Assembly: GCA_039105265.1 (NCBI GenBank)
Contig: JAPFFF010000038.1
Span: 1,116,001-1,180,000, forward strand
Source of the DNA: Tritrichomonas musculus
Taxonomy: Eukaryota > Parabasalia > Tritrichomonadida > Tritrichomonadidae
DNA: 64,000 bases
Reading direction: 5' to 3'
Shown: piece after piece, positions 18,563 to 29,067 of the stretch
How the letters are laid out: each line of letters opens with the position of its first letter
How positions within the stretch are numbered: the stretch's first letter is position 1
Position numbers and translations under genes: made by a program
The notes under the pieces: model-generated
The model's input: the letters and a program-made list of their open reading frames with translations, nothing else
Told to the model about the DNA's origin: nothing
Database searches by the model: none

Positions 18563-20105
18563 ATGTCTGTTCAAGAAATACTTGATCTTTTATCAGATAG
18601 ATTGACAGAAGACGAATATGCTTATATTACCCAAATGAAAATTGTTAATCCCAAAATTTCTTTTTGTGATTTAACACCCTCTCTTCACAAAAAATTTCAT
18701 CACCACCTTTTCAAATATTCTGCGCCAGAGTTATCAGTCCTGTACTATTCCTACATGGAAAATTATTATAAGCCTCTTACGGAAGTTTGCCAGTATCTAT
18801 CCTCTGAAGATGGAAAACAGACCATTGCAAATCTAGCGACTAACCCAGAAGCATTCCATCATCATATTTGCTATCCTTTCTTTGAAAGCCGCAAAGGAAA
18901 AACCTGGTCAAACACAGAGGTCGAACTAATGAAGTACATTGCGGAGCGAGCTCAAGATTCTCCTTTTTTGAAGTATCTATGCCAAATATGCCGAGTTAGT
19001 GCTTGCTCAGGAAATAACTAATGACGTAAGGAAAATCAAGAAAAAGGAACGTACAATGCCACCACTTCGCAAGTATTTTATTAAAGAGCATGAGGAAATG
19101 CTGGCTAGTGAAATCTTGGCAATGTTCAATGAACATAAGTTTATATCGAAAGAAATAGTTAGGCAAAGAGCCAAGAAAATGCACATGCTTCCCTGGGTAC
19201 TTGCCGAAAGAGCTGCTTTTCAATTATTTATCATGTCTGACACTCCTATATATAATGAAAATGGTGCGTACACGAATGAATTCATTCGTGAGTCTCAAAT
19301 TCTTTTAAGTCAGATTGTTCCAGATGAAAGAAGAAAGCCACAAATTGAGTTGCTAATCAAAATCATTGAAGATTATCGGCTGGAGGATCCAATATTTTCA
19401 GATACGTGGGTTAGAACTTTCATGAAGAGAAATCATTTTTCCTTTAGGCTTGCTCATTATTCTCAGCGCGGAGCAAATAGGCTTTTTCATATAAATTTAT
19501 TGAAAAAAACATTGACAAAGTGATCTTATTTTTGTCGTTTTTAAGCCCCTTTGGTGCAAATGGGCCACAAAATGCCTAAAAAGCATCATCTTAAAAAAAT
19601 CCTATGTATAACTACTCTTGTTCTTGATTGCTACAAAGCCCACCGAACAGATGCTGTCAAAGAAGAAGCAGAAGCTCTAGGAATTGAATTAATCTATGTT
19701 CTAGCATGCGGCACAAGCATTTATCAACCATTGAACAGGCGAATATTTGGGATTCTCAAAGCATACTTAAGATCATTGGCAGGTTCCCGAATATTCTATG
19801 ACACACAAAGATACCAGACTAACGCAAACCATCTACTCATTGTTTGGGCAAGAATATCATCAAATGCACGTAGAGCAGGATGGAACATTCCGGGATTAAC
19901 TGAAGAGCTTGTAAAACGAGGTTATGATTTTAAACAAGATGATTATGGCACAAATGAACCTAATTATGTAGCAGATGATATCGAAGAAGAAGACGACTTT
20001 GAAGAGGAAGAACAAGATGCACTTAACCAAAATCTTGAAGAAGAAGACTTTAATGAAGAAGAGGATTTTGATGAAAATGAGATTTATGAAGATCAATACT
20101 ATTAA
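18563..20105 (+). pseudogene. Transposase with CENP-B-type HTH and DDE remnant
   Basis: The first frame starts at the ATG 18563 (MSVQEILDLLSDRLTEDEY) and ends at 19021. After a shift near 18990 the second continues to 19523 with a Tc5/CENP-B-like helix-turn-helix region ending DTWVRTFMKRNHFSFRLAHY. Most of the DDE core, including the first aspartate, is deleted around 19524-19560. The last frame (to 20105) has LVLDCYKAHRTDAVKEEAE and LACGTSIYQPLNRRIFGILK. The aspartate in LDCYKAH is kept, while the QPLD aspartate typical of this family is Asn here. The C-terminus is an acidic Glu/Asp-rich tail. The protein cannot be active. Confidence 0.82.
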
Positions 20106-20479
20106 AGAAATAAGCTTTATGACACAGAATTAATAAATCTCAGTAAAAACATTTGATTTTTTTTCAATAGTTTACAATTTTCTTTATTTTAAAATGCAAA
20201 GATTATAGAAGAAAGCAAACTTTAATAATAAAGTGAATCCAAAAATGAACATAAAACATCAAAATATGGATATAAAGTCTTTTTTAGATTTAGTATGAAT
20301 CTTTATTTTTAAGTAAAAAATATTTGGTTTGTATGTTATGAGTAATGAGTGATAAAACATTTTTCTGGCTGAGTTACTTTGTCAATCGTCGGTCGATGTT
20401 GAGATGCATTCAGCTTCGGCCGGCGAGTCTACGAACGAGCGAGACTTTGTATAGCGAATCTGTGTTGTATTGATTGTAT

Positions 20480-21669
20480 GTGTGATTTGCGTGGTTCATT
20501 TGTCGAGCGGGGAAGTGCCTGCCGATCAACGTTCATCTGATTATTTAAAATCAAAATAGAACTGTTTATATAACATAAAATCGAGATATTATTCGTTTCA
20601 ATGATCATGTATTTCGTTCCGTACCTTTGTCTTTCGAATCCTGCATCTTCAAATATAAGTAAAGTATAACTATCTGTAAAATAAATTCTTTAAGGCCTTC
20701 CGTGTTCCTGTCTGTATTCTTTTACGTGATTGCAAATAAATTTCTTCAAATACATATCTTAAATTTTTGAAAAAAAAAAAAAAACTGAAAAAAGAAAAAC
20801 ATATAAAATATAGTATTAAATCTAATAAAATAAAAGATACGTACCAAAAAAGAAATAAGTACTCTTAAAAAAAATACAAAGAGATAAGATAAGATAAAAA
20901 CGAAAAAAGTATAAATGTTAAATAATTTGAGTGCTAATGTTATGAATTGAATGAGAATAATTTGATTAACAATATTAAGGTAGAATTTTGATAATTAGTA
21001 TTGATATAAAGTTGACGAATAGGTTGCAAAGCGAAATGTTCTATAGAAAATATGTGTTACGTTAATTGTACATGCGAATGATATGCCTCGTTGGTCAAGC
21101 GGGGAAATGTTTGAAAATTAAAATTCAATTGAGTAAAAAAATTCGTTTGTGCTTAAACTAATGCTTTTATTTTTGTTTGTTTGAGATGTATGATGAGTGA
21201 TTTAGTACTTTTGCTGGTGGAGTGACTTTCCTCTCACCAGATGATGTTGAATAATTCAGCATTTCCTGGTGAGGCAGCTGTAAACGAAAAGTGGATAAGA
21301 AAATAAGTAATAGTAAAGTTATTGCTATTAAAGGTAGATCAGCGATCTTTTTCCCAAATGAAATAATAGTCACAATAAAGATATGAAAAAAGAGCACTTT
21401 TTTAAATTGACTACATTTAGAAAAAGTTGGTATGTCAGTGTACGTTTATTTTTTACTAATCCCCACAATTCTAAAAAAGGAAAATTTGACAGGGTAAAGA
21501 TAATTTGCTTTTATCTCAATAATTAAATTTGCATTTGTTGATATTTTAAATAAATAAACTTTTATTATTAGTAAGATTATATAAAATATTTATAAATATA
21601 ATAATTAAAAGTTTTTTTTATTCTTTTACTCTGTTTTCAAAAATAAAAGATAAGTACTATCTCTAGACA
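20480..21669. other. Intergenic with diverged copies of transposon-end sequence
   Basis: Positions 21165-21290 resemble 20325-20455 in the same orientation (TGAGTGAT, then a hairpin with GATGTTGA and TTCAGC). The phrase AGCGGGGAA occurs at about 20515 and 21100. This is probably an older relic of the same transposon family. Nothing else is recognisable before the ankyrin gene. Confidence 0.45.
21165..21290. repeat. Eroded transposon TIR relic with hairpin
   Basis: A hairpin of CTCACCAG...CTGGTGAG surrounds GATGATGTTGAATAATTCAGC. Its layout and flanks parallel the GC-rich hairpin in the right TIR at 20338-20479, but with many substitutions. Confidence 0.5.
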
Positions 21670-22935
21670 ATGGACTTTCAAAAGAACTTGGAGATAAAAA
21701 AGAACATTCAAAACGCACTCATAGAGTATGTTGATGAAGGAAATGAAGATAGCTATGATCAATTGATTAAATTAATATCTGAATTAAAAATTGAAGAAAA
21801 TCCCAATGAGTTAAAAGATATTATACGTCTAATAAATACTTTTTACAATAACCACCATCACACACGAGATTTTTTCAGCAGGATAGATAAACTCGTCTTA
21901 AATTATATATCCAATATTCAACAACTTTTATCGAACAAAGAAAATTTCTACATATGCAAATTCAATTTTCGATTTTTATTACTATTATATCAAGAAAAAA
22001 TCATCTCAATTGAAGATTATCCAAAAAAATCAGGTTTATTCCGCACATTTTTCTATGAAAAATTTCATCCAGATTTTTCAAAAGTTTACGAAATTACAGG
22101 TGAAAATTATGACCTTGAAAAATATGAGGAAACTCGAAAAATTGGGGAAAATCATTTATATATTTGTTCATTAATTAGAAATGATTCTATCAAAGAATTC
22201 ATTTCATATGTAAACAAGTCAAATTATCCACTTTCGAGTAGAATTAAACGATCACCTTTTGAGACGAATGAATTATTACAAGGACGAGGTGAAGTCACGC
22301 TAATTCAATATGCAGCCTTTTTTGGATCAATTCAAGTATTCCAATATTTGAAAATGAATGAAGTTGAATTGACGCCTTCTTTGTGGCTTTATGCGATTCA
22401 TTCAAACAGTCCCGAAATGATCCATATTCTCGAAGAAAACAACGTTCCAATAACCGAATTGTTTGAATACGTATCGCATCCTATATTTGCAAGAGTGGAT
22501 AAAAAAAATGCTTCTAAAGGAAAAATTTTGAATGCTTTGAAAGAATTGATGAATGAAGCCATAAAATGTCATCACAATGATATTTTCAATTATTTACAAA
22601 ATAATTTCGATCTCGAAAAAAACACAAAAGAACCAAAAGATGACGATGAAAAGGAAGGAAAATCTTTCTGGAATAAAATGGCTGGTTTGTTTAGAAAAGA
22701 TGACAACAAACAAAAGAATAATAGCAGCGATAATAATATGGTTAATTTGTCTGATGAACAGTTATTGTATCCTTCTATTTTTGGAAGTTATAATTATTCT
22801 TGTTTTCCTGAAAAAATTGAAGATAATTTGTTGTTTTATTATTTGGTCACATATGGTTATACATCACTTGTTGAATACTTCTTGAAAGAAAAGGATATTA
22901 ATATCAATGCATTAATAATTTTCACAAATTTTTAA
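21670..22935 (+). CDS. DUF3447/ankyrin protein, first segment (continues to BspA repeats)
   Basis: ATG at 21670; 421 residues in this frame. It has the same N-terminal module as its paralogs (MDFQKNLEIKKNIQNALIEY, NELKDIIRLINTFYNNHHHT), then the DUF3447-like part: NHLYICSLIRNDSIKEFISY, TLIQYAAFFGSIQVFQYL, IHSNSPEMIHILEENNV, KCHHNDI. A charged insert of about 50 residues (EGKSFWNKMAGLFRKDD) is particular to this copy. The frame ends TSLVEYFLKEKDININ plus eight residues and a stop. The next ankyrin repeat lies about 170 bp downstream as an isolated island. Confidence 0.8.
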   Translation: MDFQKNLEIKKNIQNALIEYVDEGNEDSYDQLIKLISELKIEENPNELKDIIRLINTFYNNHHHTRDFFSRIDKLVLNYISNIQQLLSNKENFYICKFNFRFLLLLYQEKIISIEDYPKKSGLFRTFFYEKFHPDFSKVYEITGENYDLEKYEETRKIGENHLYICSLIRNDSIKEFISYVNKSNYPLSSRIKRSPFETNELLQGRGEVTLIQYAAFFGSIQVFQYLKMNEVELTPSLWLYAIHSNSPEMIHILEENNVPITELFEYVSHPIFARVDKKNASKGKILNALKELMNEAIKCHHNDIFNYLQNNFDLEKNTKEPKDDDEKEGKSFWNKMAGLFRKDDNKQKNNSSDNNMVNLSDEQLLYPSIFGSYNYSCFPEKIEDNLLFYYLVTYGYTSLVEYFLKEKDININALIIFTNF

Positions 22936-23102
22936 ATTTAGTTTTTTATTATTTTTATTTTATGTCGTTTTTATATTTAAATATGTTTGAATGAAGTTCT
23001 GAATTAATGAATTAAATAGCATTTTATATCATTTTTTTTTTCAAATAACATTTCAGAAAATTTGTTTTTTTTAAAATAATGTTTCAATCAAATATATTTT
23101 AC

Positions 23103-23200
23103 GTATCTTATTTGTATCAGGCAATTATTAATTCTCATATTGATATAGTTAAAATATTATTAGCAATTCCGAAAGTCGATGTTAATCTTAAATCAATTTA
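23103..23200 (+). CDS. Isolated ankyrin-repeat island
   Basis: One repeat, SYLYQAIINSHIDIVKILL to PKVDVN, is followed by four codons and a stop. It has no start codon and stops in all frames on both sides. Spacers of about 170-200 bp separate it from the frames at 21670-22935 and 23347-24714. It continues the repeat phase of both neighbours. Confidence 0.55.
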
Positions 23201-23346
23201 AAAGCATTTTATTTTTGAATGAAATTTCTTCATCTTTTTGTTATCATTTTTATGTAATTCCAAATCATTTTTTTTTAATCTCACTGTTACTTATATATTC
23301 TATTATTTTATAAAATTTCTTTTCTTTTTTGAATAAGGATATTTTT

Positions 23347-24714
23347 TTTTTTTCCCAAGAATCTCCGTTGTACGCTGCATATAATAAAAACAACAATGAC
23401 ATAGTCCAACTTTTATTAGATCACAAAGGAATTGAATTTGGAAATAATGTACTATTAAAGAGCACAAAACTAACAGAAATAATCATACCATCAAAAATAA
23501 CAGTGATTGGCAAAAGTGCATTTCAAGAGTCATTTTTGCAAAAGATTACACTTCCAGAATCAGTGACAACAATTGAACCCAATGCATTTAAAGAAACAAA
23601 ACTGGAAGAAATAGAAATTCCTGACTCAGTTACATTAATAGGTGCCGGTGCGTTTCAAAAGTGCAAGTTATTAAAGAAAGTTATTCTATCTAAGTCAATC
23701 ACTGTAATTGAAGAGTCTTTATTTAATGGTTGTGAATCACTTGAAGAAATAACGATGCCACCTTCAATTACCCAAATAAACAAAAATGCTTTTAATGGTT
23801 GCAAGAAACTAATATATATTGACATACCACTATCATTGACATCAATTGGTGAATCTGCATTTAAAGATTGTCAATCAATGGAGATAATTTTGATTTCTTC
23901 TTCAGTTTCAACAATTGGAAAAGAATGTTTTTGTAACTGCCAAAAATTGAAAGAAGTTTCTTTGCCTTCTTCTTTAACAGAAATATCCGATGCTTTGTTT
24001 AGACGATGCACATCATTAGTAAGCATCATTCTTCCTTCATCACTGACCAAAATTGGAGGGGAATCGTTCAGTGAAACTGGATTGGTTGAAGTATCAATTC
24101 CTTCTTCAGTTGTGCTTATCGATTCATGTGCATTTTCAAAATGCAGCTCTTTAGTTAGTGTGAACATTCCAGACTCTGTTGCTACTATTGATGGCTCAGC
24201 TTTCTCAAAATGCACTTCACTCAAAAGCATTATTCTTCCTCCATTGATAAATGTTATTAGATACAATTTATTCAATGGCTGTTCGGCTCTTGAAAAAGTT
24301 CAAATTCCATCAACTGTGAATGCTTTTGAAGATTCTTGCTTCGAAGGATGCTCTCTTCTCAGTGATGTAGCAATTCCTCCTTCATTGACAAAAATTGGAA
24401 ATGCTTCCTTCAAAGATTGCAAATCATTAAAAGAGTTGAAGCTTCCAGACTCATTGGAGTCAATTGGATCAAACGCTTTCTGTGATTGTTCTTCATTGAA
24501 TCAAATTTCAATTCCATCCTCAATAACATCGATTCCAATTGGCTCTTTTCGTCGATGCAAGTCATTGTCTGCGGCCGAAATACCTTCTTCAATTACTTCG
24601 ATCAGTGATTATGCTTTTGATGGTTGCTCCTCGCTTGTTGAAGTCTCAATTCCTGAATCAACTGAGATTAAAAATACATCTTTTCCTCCAGAAACAATAG
24701 TTACGAAATATTAA
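23347..24714 (+). CDS. Ankyrin repeat followed by BspA-like leucine-rich repeats
   Basis: The open frame has no ATG at its 5' end, only a TTG. Its first recognisable residues, ESPLYAAYNKNNNDIVQLLL, form an ankyrin repeat in the same phase as the island upstream. After IEFGNNV the sequence passes directly into about 17 TpLRR/BspA repeats of about 23 residues (consensus xxIPSSVTSIGxxAFxxCxSL), ending FPPETIVTKY. BspA-like proteins in trichomonads are mostly surface or secreted and are linked to host and bacterial contact, but this one has no signal peptide or C-terminal membrane segment in the visible sequence. I read 21670-24714 as one gene in three visible pieces. Confidence 0.75.
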   Translation, partial: FFSQESPLYAAYNKNNNDIVQLLLDHKGIEFGNNVLLKSTKLTEIIIPSKITVIGKSAFQESFLQKITLPESVTTIEPNAFKETKLEEIEIPDSVTLIGAGAFQKCKLLKKVILSKSITVIEESLFNGCESLEEITMPPSITQINKNAFNGCKKLIYIDIPLSLTSIGESAFKDCQSMEIILISSSVSTIGKECFCNCQKLKEVSLPSSLTEISDALFRRCTSLVSIILPSSLTKIGGESFSETGLVEVSIPSSVVLIDSCAFSKCSSLVSVNIPDSVATIDGSAFSKCTSLKSIILPPLINVIRYNLFNGCSALEKVQIPSTVNAFEDSCFEGCSLLSDVAIPPSLTKIGNASFKDCKSLKELKLPDSLESIGSNAFCDCSSLNQISIPSSITSIPIGSFRRCKSLSAAEIPSSITSISDYAFDGCSSLVEVSIPESTEIKNTSFPPETIVTKY

Positions 24715-24951
24715 AACATTTACATTACTAATAAAAATCTAATTTATCATTTTTTTTTTTTTTTTTTTTTTGTATTTTTTCTCATCAATACCAACCGATC
24801 ATGTTTTCCAATAGACATGAATAATGCTGTCAGACGAAATTGATATAAATGGCAGATCAAATAAATATTTTTCTGTTTATATTTGGCTTTAAGAAAATTG
24901 AAATAAAAAGTTACAAAATTTTAATTTTAAATAAAATTGAATGAAAAAAAA

Positions 24952-27058
24952 GTGAACTTGAGATTCCCAAAAACGATCCATTAAAATGGCAGTATCAAAT
25001 CCATTTTCTCTCATTCAATGTCCACCAGGAACAGGTAAAAAAGTTTTAATATGTGGAACTACGAATGTGTCAATTAACAGTTTATTAGAAATTGTTGGTG
25101 GCATGGTTCAAATTGCAGGATTCAAAGTTTGTTGGCCGGCAGCATCACAACGAGATTTTTCATCAGAAGATAGTCTCACTAAAGAACAAAAGTTAATGAC
25201 TTTATTTCCAAGCATTAAGCACAATTCTCGAGAAGAGAAAAGATTTAAAGCTCTTTTTAATAGCAAAAAAAAGGAATCCAAGTGAAGAAAAAGAAATGAG
25301 AGAGTTAAGAGATCAACTTGAATTCAGAATAATTTGTTAATCTGATGTCATTTTTTCAACACTCGATTCAAGTTCTAGATTTTCAATTGCAAGAAATAAC
25401 ACTCTTCCAAATAAAATTGAAAAAAACGAAACTAAAACAACTTGTAATTACAAAATCAAGTGATAATTGTGTACGTGAAATAGTTTCCTAATTTAAAGAA
25501 AATGTACAAGATGTTGGTTATAAATTGAATGTGAAATATCAGATAGTAAAGTTCGTGTTCTTTGGCCAGATGAAGAAGACGATGTTTTGTTTTTGGAAGA
25601 TTGGGTTCAAAGTAAAATTGGCACACTAAATAGAGATAAAAACGTTACACTTACATATGTTGCAGAAGATGTTTGCATGCAATTTGGCGATGTCTTTAAT
25701 AAAAATGTTAATTTTTACGATTGGAATTATGGGCAAGAAATTCAAGAAATCCGAACAGAAGACTCTATCATTATTTCTTTTTATAGGCACAAAGGTAAAT
25801 ATGAACATGATGAGAAACTTGTATATTTAATAAAACCACTCTTTGAACATCCTAAAGTCACAATAATTACGTTTGATTTCATATTTGATTTTGATAAATT
25901 ATATAATTATCAATTGTCAATCTGCAAGTGCAACAAGACAGCAAAAAATTAAGGAAGAAGAAGATAATGATACAACACAACCACAAAAAGCACAACAAAC
26001 TAGAGTGGAAAAAGTTATAAACAATCAAGAAACAAACTTCAATATTATTTCACAACAAAAAAGTCCTTGGGATACAAAAAACAACCAATCGAAAAAATGT
26101 AATCACATCAAGACAGCTAATTAATGATTCAGATGAGGATGATAATGATATTATTCATCAATCACAAAAAAGTCAACAAACTAGAATGAAAAGAACTACA
26201 AACAATCAAGAACCAAACTTCGATATTTTTTCATAACAAAAAAGAACCGAAAATGTTAAAAAACAACCAATCGTAAAAATGTAATCCCATCAAGACAGCT
26301 AATTAATGATTCAGATGAGGATGATAATGATATGATTCATCAATCACAAAAAAGTCAACAAACTAGAATGAAAAGAACTACAAACAATCAAGAACCAAGC
26401 ATCAATCCATTTTTACTAAAAGAAAGTCCTGCAAAAATAGACAGTTCAAAATCTACTAGCCCATCAGACCAACGCTCTAATAATGTAAATAGAGGAGTAA
26501 ATAAATATAATCCAACGTCAATGAGTAATATAATCACAGAAGATTATAAATCGGATGTCAGTTCACCAAGTGAAAGTATAATAAGAAAAACTATCAGTAA
26601 CAATCGTAGATCTGAAAGCATATCAAGGCATCACAATAGAAATAAATGAAACTCAGCAATCACAAAAAAGTCCACAATTTAAAATCAGGAGATCGACAAG
26701 CCATCAAGAAACGAACCTCAATGTACCTTCTCAGCAAGAAAATCCTGAAAGAATTAGAAGACAGCATCATACCAATAGTAATAGGTCTGAAAGCATATAA
26801 AGGCATCCTAAACCAGCAAACAATCAAGAAGCAAACTTCAGAAGACCTCCGCAACAAGAAAATAATGAAATAATTAGAAGAACTTCTAATAATAATAATT
26901 CGTCTTCAAGAACATCAACCCAGCAAAATATTATGAGAAATACCTCAATCACATCAGCTCTGCAGAATTATATGATGAATACTTCTCAACAACATCAAAC
27001 AAACATAAATATTAGAAGTAGGTATGATGATAATTCAAATTCTGATTCAAGCACTTAA
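24952..27058 (+). pseudogene. UPF1-like superfamily 1 helicase, decayed
   Basis: It starts in the middle of a helicase: DSQKRSIKMAVSNPFSLIQ, then a damaged Walker A (CPPGTGKK for GPPGTGKT), directly followed by VLICGTTNVSINSLLEIVG. The frame breaks at 25285; further pieces read DVIFSTLDSS and, from about 25560, VRVLWPDEEDDVLFLEDWVQ and EDSIIISFYRHKGK to 25952. After that come only shifted Gln/Asn/Ser-rich pieces with a 182-bp tandem duplication, to a stop after SNSDSST at 27058. Motifs II-VI of the helicase are not seen. Family assignment rests on the P-loop context, so the middle portion could belong to another domain. Confidence 0.65.
26020..26400 (+). repeat. 182-bp tandem duplication with internal stops
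   Basis: Two near-identical copies share GACAGCTAATTAATGATTC; their equivalent points are 26101 and 26283. The 182-bp offset is not a multiple of three, so the duplication itself changes the frame. Both copies carry the same TAATTAATGA stops, so the stops predate the duplication. Confidence 0.85.
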
Positions 27059-27927
27059 TAAAAACAAAAAATATTATGAAAATAAAATAATTTCTCATAT
27101 AAAGGATATTTGTACAGTGAAAGGTTAGATTTTATAAAGTAAATATTCTCTCTCAGCAAATGCATTTTATTAGATCAAACTTAAATCGATGAATGCGCAT
27201 TTCAACAAATGCTTTTCTTGAAAACTTAAAATGATATTCCAACTTTCTTGAAAACTTATTATAACCAAGAAATATATGAAATAAAGTAAAAAATAAAATT
27301 AATGTTAACATTAAATGAGAAGAATAATCAAAACAATACCAAATTTATATTTAAAGTCATATGATTGGTATAAAATGTTTTTCATCAATTGTTGAAGCAG
27401 TTAAATAGGATAAATGTTTCAAATTCATATATTAATAATAATTTTACTAAAAACTAATTAATTTTAGTTAGATAATTTTATTTAACATTCAAAACAAATA
27501 TAATACAGTTTTTTCTACTTGATAATGGAAAAATACAATAAGATATTCATTGAATATATAAAATGTCAAATATAAATTTACTTTAAGATATGGTTAAATA
27601 AATAATATTTTCAAATATTTAAGTTTTGAAAAGCATCTCCTTTTTTAGTCGTTTCAAAAAAAAGAATCAATTTAAAAATCTTCATAAAACTTTTCCTTTC
27701 CTTTATTTTATATGCCATTCTTTGTCATATATATATAAAAAATGCCTATTTTTTTTGAGATGATGATATCATCATATGATATCTGTTTTTATTATTTGAG
27801 AGGATGTTGTGTTTTTCAATTGGAATAATTCAATTCTTTTTTGAGAGGATGTTGAATTCAATTTAAAATTGAATGCATTATTTGATTAAAAAAATTGAAT
27901 ATCTTCCTGATTATTTTTATAGTGCAT
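27059..27927. other. Intergenic, no gene seen
   Basis: AT-rich spacer. TTGAGAGGATGTTG occurs twice (about 27797 and 27842) within 130 bp of the serpin start, which could be a regulatory duplication. No Inr match was found next to the serpin ATG. Confidence 0.4.
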
Positions 27928-29067
27928 ATGAGTTCTCTTCCAATCATTGATTCTTTGAACAAATTTGGCATTGAGCTATTGCAAAAAATCAACCAAAATA
28001 AAAATCAAAACGTAGTTTTTTCACCATATTCTGCTTTTGCATGTTTGTCAATGCTTCCATCATTGTTCACAAATCAAACAAGGAATGAAATCCTTAAATC
28101 CCTACAGATTCCAAATGAGTCAAAGGTTCAAATTGATTCTTTTTTGAAGCAAGTCCGAGAATTATATGATAAAGAAAAGACAGAATTTGTTTCAAGTTCG
28201 AATCGAGTTTGGGCGAATGGAAAACTGAATTTCAGTCCAGAAACATTTGCACCAAATTCAAAGATCCTTGGTGTTCCTATTGAAAAAGTTATCTTTCCAC
28301 AGCCAGGCTGTGACAAGATCAATGAAGATATTAACAAGACAACACAAGGAATGATACCAAAGATCATTGAGCCTTCTGACATTCCCGTAAATTGTGCCAT
28401 TGTACTTACAAATGCAATATTTTTCAAGAGCAGGTGGGATGAAATATTTGTGGAAGATCCCAGTTCAAAAAACGCAAGCACAAAGAATTTCATTTTATCA
28501 GATGGAAAACAAATCCATGCTCATATGATGGAATCAACTGAAAGACAATTACTTTATTATGAAAACAAAATGTTTCAACTTGTTTGCATTCCTTATTTAC
28601 ATCATAAATACGATTTCGTTGTCATCCTTCCAAAAGACAAGTCAAACAATGGATACCAAAATTTGACAAAACTTAATTATGACCAAATTAACAACGAAAT
28701 GTTGAAGAATGCAAAAATTAAAGTTGTTAACTTGAAATTGCCAAAATTCGAAATTGAATCACAAATGAATTTGAATGACATTTTGATGTCTCTCGGAATG
28801 AAAAAAGTTTTCTCGCCTGATGCTGATTGTTCTGATCCTAAAGTCAAATATTTCGTCAGTTTGGTTTTGCAAAGAGCAAAAATCAGCGTCGATGAGAATG
28901 GAACTGTCGCTTCTGCTGCAACAATGGCAATGATGGAAGAAGGAGCATGCGAAATAGGAGGTGAACCAGTTGACTTTTTCGCTGATCATCCATTTGCTTA
29001 CATATTAAGAAACAAAAGAAGCAAATCCTTCATTTTTGAAGGAATCGTTAAAAATCCTTCTGAATAA
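27928..29067 (+). CDS. Serpin
   Basis: The frame can be read back to a TTG at 27895, but the first ATG is 27928, giving 379 residues (MSSLPIIDSLNKFGIELLQK) with no signal peptide; this suits an intracellular serpin. Family blocks are in order: NVVFSPYSAFACLSMLPSLF, SSNRVWANG, INKTTQGMIPKII, LTNAIFFKSRWDEIF, LPKFEIES and a final DHPFAYILRNKRSKSFIFEG. The hinge VDENGTVASAATMAMM is inhibitory-type (small residues at P12-P9). By spacing, the scissile region falls near MEEGACE, so P1 is uncertain (Glu or Gly). Serpins trap serine or cysteine proteases; the target here is unknown. Length and frame are normal. Confidence 0.93.
   Translation: MSSLPIIDSLNKFGIELLQKINQNKNQNVVFSPYSAFACLSMLPSLFTNQTRNEILKSLQIPNESKVQIDSFLKQVRELYDKEKTEFVSSSNRVWANGKLNFSPETFAPNSKILGVPIEKVIFPQPGCDKINEDINKTTQGMIPKIIEPSDIPVNCAIVLTNAIFFKSRWDEIFVEDPSSKNASTKNFILSDGKQIHAHMMESTERQLLYYENKMFQLVCIPYLHHKYDFVVILPKDKSNNGYQNLTKLNYDQINNEMLKNAKIKVVNLKLPKFEIESQMNLNDILMSLGMKKVFSPDADCSDPKVKYFVSLVLQRAKISVDENGTVASAATMAMMEEGACEIGGEPVDFFADHPFAYILRNKRSKSFIFEGIVKNPSE

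Larger units (their letters stand above)
17484..20479 (+). mobile_element. CENP-B/pogo-like DNA transposon, decayed
   Basis: Inverted copies of about 140 bp bound the element: 17484-17625 and 20338-20479, both starting ATACAATCAATAC and reading inward through TCGCTATACAAAGTCTCGCT. Each TIR contains a GC-rich imperfect hairpin (CGCCGGCCGATG...CATCGGTCGGCG). Similarity may extend outward to a CAAATCA at both ends. Inside are transposase remnants at 18563-20105. A second inverted-repeat element has inserted at 17755-18505, upstream of the transposase. Confidence 0.8.

Noticed and set aside
27895-27927. Upstream start giving the serpin a hydrophobic N-terminus
   Set aside because: The upstream codon is TTG, not ATG; the first ATG at 27928 gives a normal serpin start.
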